This document shows, piece by piece, positions 57,031 through 64,000 of a DNA stretch of 64,000 nt. The position numbers were made by a program, and so were the translations under genes. The stretch comes from Polytrichum commune (Eukaryota; Streptophyta; Polytrichopsida; Polytrichales; Polytrichaceae), in contig OX485803.1 in assembly GCA_950295325.1 (NCBI GenBank), positions 40,871,554-40,935,553 on the forward strand, given 5' to 3'. The notes beneath the pieces are model-generated. The model was given only the letters and a program-made list of their open reading frames with translations, did no database searches and was not told where the DNA came from. Positions within the stretch are counted from its first letter, which is position 1; every line of letters starts with the position of its first letter.

Positions 57031-58747
57031 CTACTCAACAACTACTTTGACCTTGTTAGGATCTACTGAGATTCCCTCATCCGAGATGACATGACCAAGA
57101 AATTCAATATGCGAGGTAAGGAAAACGCATTTGCTTAGCTTGGCATATAACTTATTTTCTCTTAATATTTCAAAGATTTGTTTAAGGTGTTGTTTGTGTT
57201 CCTCCACATTCTTAGAGTATATAAGGATATCATCCATAAAAACAAGTACAAACTTACCCAAATAATCACGAAATAATGAACTCATCAAAGTCATAAATGT
57301 AGCAGGCACATTTGTAAGTCCAAAAGGCAATACAACATACTCGTAATGCCCTAAACGTGATCTAAATCCAGTTTTCGCAATATCAGATTCTTTTATTCGA
57401 ATTTGATGATATCCACTTCTCAAATCTATTTTAGAAAATATTTTTGACCCATATAGGTGATCAAATATATCATCAACGCGAGGTAAAGGAAATTTATTCT
57501 TTATAGTGAATTTATTTAAACCCCGGTAATCTACACATAATCTCAACGATCCATCTTTCTTCTTAGTAAAAAGGACAGGAGCTCCCCAAGGTGATTTGTT
57601 AGGCCTAATGTATCCTTTGCTCAACAAATCATTTAATTGATTCTCAAGCTCAACACTTTGAGCTAGAGAATGACGATATGGGGGTTTAGCTATAGGAGCG
57701 GCATCGGCGACTAATTCGATAGCATGGTCAACCTCTCTCGTAGGTGGCAATTCCTTTAACTCTTCAGGAAATATATCTTTGAAATCATCCAAAAATACTT
57801 TCATTTTCTTAGTGCCAGACTCATTGTCCTTAGTTTCATTCTCAACTTCATTTAGATGTATCAAAAATATTTGATGACCTTTTCTACCACATCTTTTCAT
57901 TTGTAAATGTGAAAGCGTAGGAACGTTTGGTAAAGATCTTTTACCTCTGATAGAAAAAAATTTACCGTTCGGAAGCTTTCCGTGAATAGCTCCTTCCTTG
58001 CATGCAATCCATGCGTCTACTTTCTTGAGCCACGCCATCCCCAATATCACGTCATATCTTGCTCCATCCCAAACTTCAAAATCCGCCTCTGTGTTCACGC
58101 CTTGAATGTTTACAGGAACACTCAACACTCGGTGAGTAATAAAGCTTGGTTGGTTGTTTGGTAACCATACTGAACAAGGCTTGATAGGAATTAATGAAAG
58201 CCCTATTTTACGAGAAAATGAAACTGACATCATGTTATGAGTGCTGCCAGAATCAATCAAAATCAATGACGAAAAGGTAGAATTTAGAAATCCCTTGATT
58301 TGAAACACCGTCGGTTCTTGTTCGACTTCCATGTTCATGACCGTAGTTGAGATATTTGAGACTACTTCTTTGGTTGGTTCACCATCTGACCCATCGTCGT
58401 CATCTTGTTCTACCTCTAGGGTTGCTACCTTTCTTTTGATTGTTGGACATTCAAAGTTCCGATGCCCAAGCTTGTGACACTTAAAACATAATACTTTCTT
58501 GACATGCTCCTCTTGGTCCTCCTTGCTCAGCATGGAAGACTTGTTCCCTTTATTGAACTTTGAAAATTGAGACGGTTTGGAAGTTTTAGAAAATTTGGCA
58601 GATTTGGAACTTTGATTGGCAGGGTAATTAGACACTAAAGATCTTTTTCCCAATTGACCCTTATTCCTCTCCATCCTGCTATTAACTTCTCTTTCAAAGT
58701 TCATAGCCAAACCATAAGCTTCATCTAAAGTCTTTGGGCTATGGGCA
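57031..58747 (-). pseudogene. gag C-terminus, protease and reverse transcriptase
   Basis: A CCHC zinc knuckle near 58448-58490 ([14 protein letters not shown]) is followed by a retroviral-type aspartic protease (LIDSGSTHN) and RT blocks [33 protein letters not shown] and the catalytic FMDD. The open frame extends further upstream (to 58872) but that part comes from the nested insert. It stops at a TAG at 57031-57033 where related elements have tryptophan. Confidence 0.9.
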
Positions 58748-59709
58748 CTAACTTTGAACCGGATTGAATCTGTCGCGCACCTCTCCATGAGGAGTGCCCG
58801 AAACACCATGGGCACAAGGGGGACCCCGGAGTGACACCCGGGACTTGTGGCGCCGTTGGTGAGAGGGCCCAAGTGATCCTAGTGTGGGTGAGGTCCCCGG
58901 GCGTTGGGAACGCCTCCCATCCACGAAGACTAGGAGGCACAAGGGTAAGGCCATGAGCTATGCGTAGCTCATGGCGTGGTGATTCTAGAATGCTCAAGAT
59001 CACCTCAATCGGAGGTGTGAGCTAGGAGTTATGGCCATTTGAGTGGGGCGCTGTCCCGGGACAGCGCCCTGCTACAGCAGTGCCTGGGAGTGATTCCCGG
59101 GACTGCCAAGGTTCAAACAGGCATAACTTCCTCACCACTTGCCCGAATGGGGCAAGTGAGGAGTCCATCGGCATCTACGTGAAGCGTAGATGAAGATGGA
59201 GTGGTTGGTTGCTGGAATCAGACATCATACAAGGAAGTTATGATGGTCTGAAGCTGCTGGGGGCTTCTAGGCCCAGCGGCTAAGGGAAAATGTCCACTTG
59301 GCCCCAACTCTTGGTAGAGAGACAAGAGGTTGGTTGACGGTGGGGTAGGGGCCCCGCGTAGAGTCCTAGAGGCTTATATGGGTGAGGTGGTGTGGCCTCA
59401 CCCACCCGAGGCCGAACGGCACGGCCTCCGTGGGCATTGGCCCATTGTGAGGCCATAGTTGCCTAGTATGCTTCGGGTTGTTGTAGTGTTGCTCCGGCAA
59501 CGCGATGATCAACATAGGATTGGACTTCCATGGATGGAAGTCCACATTGGGGAAATGGGTTACCGATTAAGGGGTGAGTCCCGAAAGCAAAGTAGGAGGG
59601 TTGGTTCCCTCCTATGAACTATTGGTCCGGGGTAAGAGGAGCTATCCATTAGCATGGCGGAATGCGAAGGGTTAGCGCTCGTAACCTTTGCTAGAAACGA
59701 AAATTGGCA
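58748..59709. other. GC-rich hairpin-rich insert inside gag
   Basis: About 0.96 kb, distinctly more GC-rich than the rest of the element, interrupts gag. GGCA stands at both borders (58744-58747 and 59706-59709), a possible short target duplication, and gag similarity resumes in phase across it. It contains a run of perfect hairpins, for example 58950-58975 (11-bp stem), 59046-59069 (24-bp palindrome), 59172-59192, 59521-59544 and 59593-59614. I cannot assign it to a known transposon class. Confidence 0.75.
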
Positions 59710-60404
59710 AGATTATTAAGGGACCTAGCAAGGGTTGCGACAGAATCCCTTAAGTTGCGAACAAAGAATTCAATTCTGTCACTTTCACCCCAATTAGGAA
59801 AGTAAACAATGTGCTCATCAAATTTCAACTTGAATTGGGTAACTGACAAACTTCCCTGCTTCAAGTCATACAATCCTTAGCGCATGTCCTCGCCATAGTT
59901 GCCAGGGAGGAATTGATGAAGAAACAATTCTTTGAAAATACTCCATGTTGAAATAGGCCCCAGTCCCCGGTTTTCGCGGTCCCTCTTCAATGTATCAAAC
60001 CAAACTCGAGCTTTGTCTTGAAGAAAAATTACTGCGGCCTTGATCTTCTCTGCATCCTTGTACTTTGACGGGAAAAAGTCCTCCACTATCGAAATGAAAG
60101 ACATGACTTCTTCTGGTTTGCAATTTCGCCCTCCAAAACTCGGTTTGATTGGATACTTTTTCAAATCGTTCAAAATATCAACTTCTCCATGAGAAAATCT
60201 CCTTGGAGAAGATGTTGCACTCGATTCTACCTCTCTTGAGACAGGTGGTGTAACTGGAAGATTTCCTCTTGAAAGAGGTGGAGAGTAAGGAGGAGTCTCC
60301 TTAGGAAGAGGTGGGATTCCAGGTTGTGCTAAACCTTGGCCATCCCTCAATGCGGACAAGACGGCTCTCACAATCCTTTCTTCAAATCCCTCCATAGGAT
60401 CCAT
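59710..60404 (-). pseudogene. gag N-terminal part
   Basis: Starts at ATG 60404, only four bases after the PBS, with MDPMEGFEERIVRA. A capsid-like region follows (FGGRNCKPEEVMSFI, AAVIFLQDKARVWFDTL, WSIFKELFLHQFLP). An in-frame TAA at 59877-59879 cuts it, then the frame continues (YDLKQGSLSVTQFKLKFDEH) to the insert. Confidence 0.88.
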
Positions 60405-60408
60405 TCCT

Positions 60409-60420
60409 GCTCTGATACCA
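60409..60420 (-). other. Primer binding site, initiator tRNA-Met
   Basis: Minus-strand TGGTATCAGAGC, the standard complement of the 3' end of plant initiator tRNA-Met, lies two bases inside the 5' LTR. Confidence 0.93.
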
Positions 60421-60422
60421 AT

Positions 60423-61331
60423 TGTAACAAACCTCTCACCGGTTTATCACCAACTTCCACACTAACACGTATCAACCCAAAACAATCATAGACCAAGTAT
60501 GTTTTGGTTAAAGCTCAACCACCCGACCATAGGAGAGAGACCAAAGGTCCTCTCTCCTCCCCCGAGCTTCTTCTTATGCCGAAGCACTACTTTTACTTTC
60601 TATCTTTACATATAGTAAAAATATCATATTCATAGCTCTATCTTTTAGTTCTACTATGAATCTTCTATCTTTGGTTCTTCTAGAACCTTCTTCCATCTCT
60701 TATCTCAATCTCATTCTTCCAATTGGAATTGTCTAATTCCAATTGGATTCATCCATCCTTCTTTCTAGTTGGAATTGTCTAATTCCAACTAGATCCATCT
60801 ATTCATTAAGAGTTGTCTAACTCCAATGAATAACATTCATCTTTCCAATTCTGGAGCGGTCCAACTCCAATGCACCTCGTCGAGAGTTGTCTAACTCATG
60901 TGCACATGTTCTCAATATGGAATGGTCTAATTCCAATGCACTATATGCGGAGCTGTCTAACTCCAGTGCACATGTTGTCAATCTGGAGTTGTCTAACTCC
61001 AATCCATCCATCTTCAACTAGGAGTTGTCTAGCTCCCATCATCCTCCGCTTACACACTGGCACATGTGGTTAGAATATTCAATTATCCATCAATATTGGT
61101 ATTTACCTTACAATGACACTACCGTCGATGACTAGGTGTCCATACACCCAACCTCGTCATCATGGTATACATTAAATGTCACATTGTCAATTAGCCTTGT
61201 CGTTGAGGACGCCTCGTCGTCGTAGGATGGCAACTAGGTGTAGTTACTTTACAATATCATATTGTCAATTAGCCTCGTCCTTGAGGACGCCTCGTCATCG
61301 TAGGATGGTAACTAGGTATAGTTACATTACA
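60423..61331 (-). repeat. 5' LTR (909 bp)
   Basis: Nearly identical to the 3' LTR, apart from G/A at the seventh base and loss of one 46-bp hairpin unit. It carries nine of the hairpins, at 60719-61036. Confidence 0.95.
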
Positions 61332-61336
61332 GAAGG

Positions 61337-64000
61337 CCATTCATCTTGAAGCAAATAATAAGTCATTGGGAAAGTGAGGGGTTTTTTTATTTCTCACATA
61401 TCTAAACTTTCTAACTTACACAGTAGTAGTGGTTTAGGAGTTTTAAGACGCCCCGTGGCACGTAATGGTTGGTTAGAATATCTTTGAAAGTTGATGTGGC
61501 ATGACACTAAATATAAAGTTGGCAAGCAATGTGTCTAAATTGATTAGGTACCACACTTTCTACTTCTAATATTCCATAAAAATAGCTACACTTTAAATAA
61601 CGATCCCAACTCCGATAGTTTAGGGAGTTAATTTGGGAGATGGTCAACCTTATCCATTAATAAGCTTATTGTCTTGTATATATCCTCCATATTCTTATGA
61701 TGATCAAGGCAAGTCCCCGCGATGCTTGTATCACAAGTTTGGGATAGATTTCATAAAACCATGTGCCTTCATTTAAAGAAATTCATTTGTACCAATGTCA
61801 TCAACTCATGTTTCTTGAACTACATTGATTGTCCCACTTAGGTCGAGTTTCCATGTAGACCGTTTGTCCACCAAATTCTAGTGTGAAATAAGGAGAAACT
61901 TGTCCAAATGTAGACGGCACCTGATGAAACAGGGTTTGTATGTGACAACCACACTGAATATGATATTTAGTGTCACTCATTATTTGGATTTACACAATGC
62001 TATATCTTTTATTGGCTTTGTCTGTAGGACAAAGACTATGCATCAACTTCTTTGTTTCAAGAGCAAATTTCCTAACCACTTAGCATTCACACTTGGACGT
62101 TAGTTGTTCTTGCTATTTTTGATCCAGTTTATGTGGATGTTAATTATAGTTGTTCCGTAAAATGTATTGAAAAAATATATAGTTAACTATAGTTATTTTG
62201 GCAATTTTGAGTGATTTGTTTTTAAATTTTTGGGTGATAAATGAGTAGCTTCAGTCCTTGACCCGCATTTGAAAAGAAGGTGCACAAAATCCAAGAAAGG
62301 TTTGGTTGTAGGTATAGTAAATAGCCATGGATTGGCATGAGCAAAGTGGACAACAACAATTGTAGTCTTTCATAGTAAAGGACATAGCCTCACGGTTCTA
62401 CAATTTTCTTGTTATTGATGTATTTTTTTTATCAAGCAAACTTGTTAATGTTCCCTATTGTCCATACTACTAGTTTCACCTTTGTTGGTAAAATACGAGA
62501 TATATAGTAAACAAATATAGCATTGCGTAGTTTCAAATAACAAGTGACACTAAATATCATATTTAGTGTAGCTACTCCCATCTTCATAAATCCGGGCCCA
62601 CCTACTTCTATTTTTCTCTATGTTAAAACCTCGTCATACTTCTAAAATTAGATCTTCAATCTTTCAGTGATCAAAACTTGTAGGTTGAAGATTCTTTAGT
62701 GGGCGCATGGAAGTCTAACAAACCATATCCATGGCCCTCCACATTCTAGCGGACTGCCATAATGTGGTTGGATGGTGGCTTGTCCTTAACTACATATATG
62801 TGAACACCTCCGACCCAAAATTTTCTAGAATCTAGTGGGTGAGCAACCTACATGGAAACTCGCCCTTAGTGCATGTGGTACCAATTCCCAAAACACACAC
62901 TACTTTGTCAAATCTCAAAATTAGTGAGGGTTGATAATTATATTGAGTGATTTCATGAATGCATGCTCATTTACCATATATTTCGACAAAATTAGAGAGT
63001 AGTCTAAGATGCTTGTAGAGTGATGAAAAGTTCGTTGAGATATTAAGGCCAACTTCAACAACGATCAATTCAAACATTCAACCCAAAACTTCGAAATCCT
63101 TTACAAGTGTATAGACTTTAAGTTTGTCCAAACCTCCTCCAAACCTCCTCCTTGAAAAACCACCAAGTGACAACCCTTATTATTTGTTTTTTTTAAAATA
63201 GTGGGTTTGGCTACACGTTGAGTACAGAAGTAGTCAAGGTGGTGAGCATAAGATTTTTTGGTGGAGTTTGGGGTGACTACATTTAGACGAGTCAAATGAA
63301 GTATTTGGCAAATGCACGGAACCTATGTATTAATTTGGGTGGCGGCTTCTAATTGTACATGGAAAAGATCCAGGGCTACTTATATGCTTTGATAAGGTGA
63401 ATAATGGTCCTATGTATTAGTTAATAAGTAGCCCCAGATTTAAATTCACATTCTACAAGTGGCCACAGGGGTCATTCACGGTTGGGGTACTACTTTTGGC
63501 CGTCTAACGGAAAATGGACTTTTTTGGATAACTTCACATGCTTGGTATGCTTAGATTTGTATTGTGAAGCATATTTTGGATCATACCTACATTTCATACT
63601 CCATATCGAGTACACTGACAAAGTTAATTTAGAAGGAATAGGGTCATCTAAGATATCCTTTTGATTCCTTAAAGGACATTCAGGAGTGCTATCTTAATTG
63701 TTCACCTTAGGATCAAGGAATGAAAATGACAACAAGAATCAATCGAAATGATCCCAAATTTTTTCCTCACACTCATCGTTCAAGTGTGTACCAATAGAAC
63801 CAAATATGTATTGAATAGCAATTGCCCAACTTTACATGTGGCACCAAACATGTCCAAATATACAAATACTCACGGCCACACGTAAAAGGAACGTCTAGTA
63901 TTCGAATTGGACAAAAAAAATTATGTGAATGAACACATGACATTTTTACCAAGGTACCAAGATACATAACATGAAATAATTGACCACCAATGCACACCTA
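61337..64000. other. Gene-free right flank
   Basis: Holds the continuation of the duplicated unit (to 61568) and the MITE at 61951-62569. The rest is AT-rich without coding signatures. Confidence 0.55.
61951..62569. mobile_element. Inverted-repeat element with ACACTRAATAT ends
   Basis: The left end runs ACACTGAATATGATATTT then AGTGTCACTCATTATTTG. Its inverse complement, with two or three changes, closes the right end (to 62569). The terminal repeats are about 37 bp and each is itself palindromic (ACACTAAATAT/ATATTTAGTGT). The interior is non-coding. The CACTAAATAT motif is shared with the element at 81. Confidence 0.65.

Larger units (their letters stand above)
53985..61331 (-). mobile_element. 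Ty3/gypsy LTR retrotransposon, chromovirus type, defective
   Basis: Complete in outline: two LTRs (TG...CA), flanked by the 5-bp duplication GAAGG at 53980-53984 and 61332-61336, a PBS, a PPT, and gag, protease, RT, RNase H and integrase in gypsy order on the minus strand, ending in chromodomain-like sequence. The LTRs differ by a 46-bp deletion and very few substitutions, so insertion is recent. Coding capacity is destroyed by nonsense codons, a frameshift and a large insert in gag. The element is about 7.35 kb. Confidence 0.95.
53127..61568. repeat. Ancient tandem duplication hosting M2 and the LTR element
   Basis: Two units share sequence. GTGTCAACATGCGGA...GGAAGGCCATCCCATCTT...AATAAGTCGTTGGGAAAG (53127-53214) matches 53953-53984 plus 61332-61376. 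CAATGGTTGGTTGGATTATC...CGTGGCATGAC...AGCAATGTGTTTC (53836-53945) matches 61460-61568. Unit 1 gained an M2 MITE, unit 2 the retrotransposon. Unit 1 serves as an empty-site reference. Confidence 0.75.

Noticed and set aside
58725-59003. Protein frames of 68-92 codons inside the gag insert
   Set aside because: They overlap each other in different frames, follow the hairpins and resemble no family.
58748-59709. Helitron reading of the GC-rich insert (hairpin followed by CTAG at its right side)
   Set aside because: The base after CTAG is A rather than T and no TC start pairs with it. The borders at GGCA explain the gag reading frame better.

Overview
The window is nuclear DNA of a green plant. 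CP29 (LHCB4) occurs only in the green lineage. The genes have GT-AG introns and organelle-targeted products, and the spacers and introns are packed with plant-type MITEs and a Ty3/gypsy LTR retrotransposon. I favour a land plant, perhaps a seed-free one, but nothing here fixes the species.

Six protein-coding genes can be built, all outside the repeat-rich flanks. In order: a single-exon seven-helix membrane protein of the DUF716/TMEM45 family (13760-14746, +); LHCB4/CP29 with two exons (17789-19178, +); an organellar asparaginyl-tRNA synthetase with 15 exons (20373-27410, -); PIGV, the GPI mannosyltransferase 2, with 8 exons (28871-36704, +); a 2-oxoglutarate/Fe(II) oxygenase of unknown substrate with 15 exons (37645-41793, -); and the peroxisomal docking protein PEX14 (49681-52767, -). 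Every splice model was checked by hand for reading phase and all join in frame. They are unrelated housekeeping or photosynthesis genes with separate promoters. LHCB4 and AsnRS converge, AsnRS and PIGV diverge, and PIGV and the oxygenase converge.

The first 10.5 kb, 42-49.7 kb and 61.3-64 kb hold no recognisable gene. They contain short inverted-repeat elements, tandem repeats and old dispersed repeats. At least six inverted-repeat families can be told apart by their ends. Several copies sit in introns of AsnRS and PIGV, two of them near-complete fold-back elements. One MITE copy is split by a 1.43-kb element that has its own 14-bp terminal inverted repeats.

A complete LTR retrotransposon (53985-61331, transcribed on the minus strand, 5-bp target duplication GAAGG) lies in one half of a tandem duplication. 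Its two LTRs are almost identical, yet its gag-pol has nonsense codons, a frameshift and a ~0.96-kb GC-rich insert. It was therefore probably moved in trans. The LTRs carry an array of about ten short hairpins whose stems vary in a compensated way, and the GC-rich insert is a run of a dozen or more unrelated perfect hairpins. These hairpin structures, the decayed-but-young element, a likely GC-AG intron in PIGV and a 14-nt candidate microexon in PEX14 are the observations most worth a second look.
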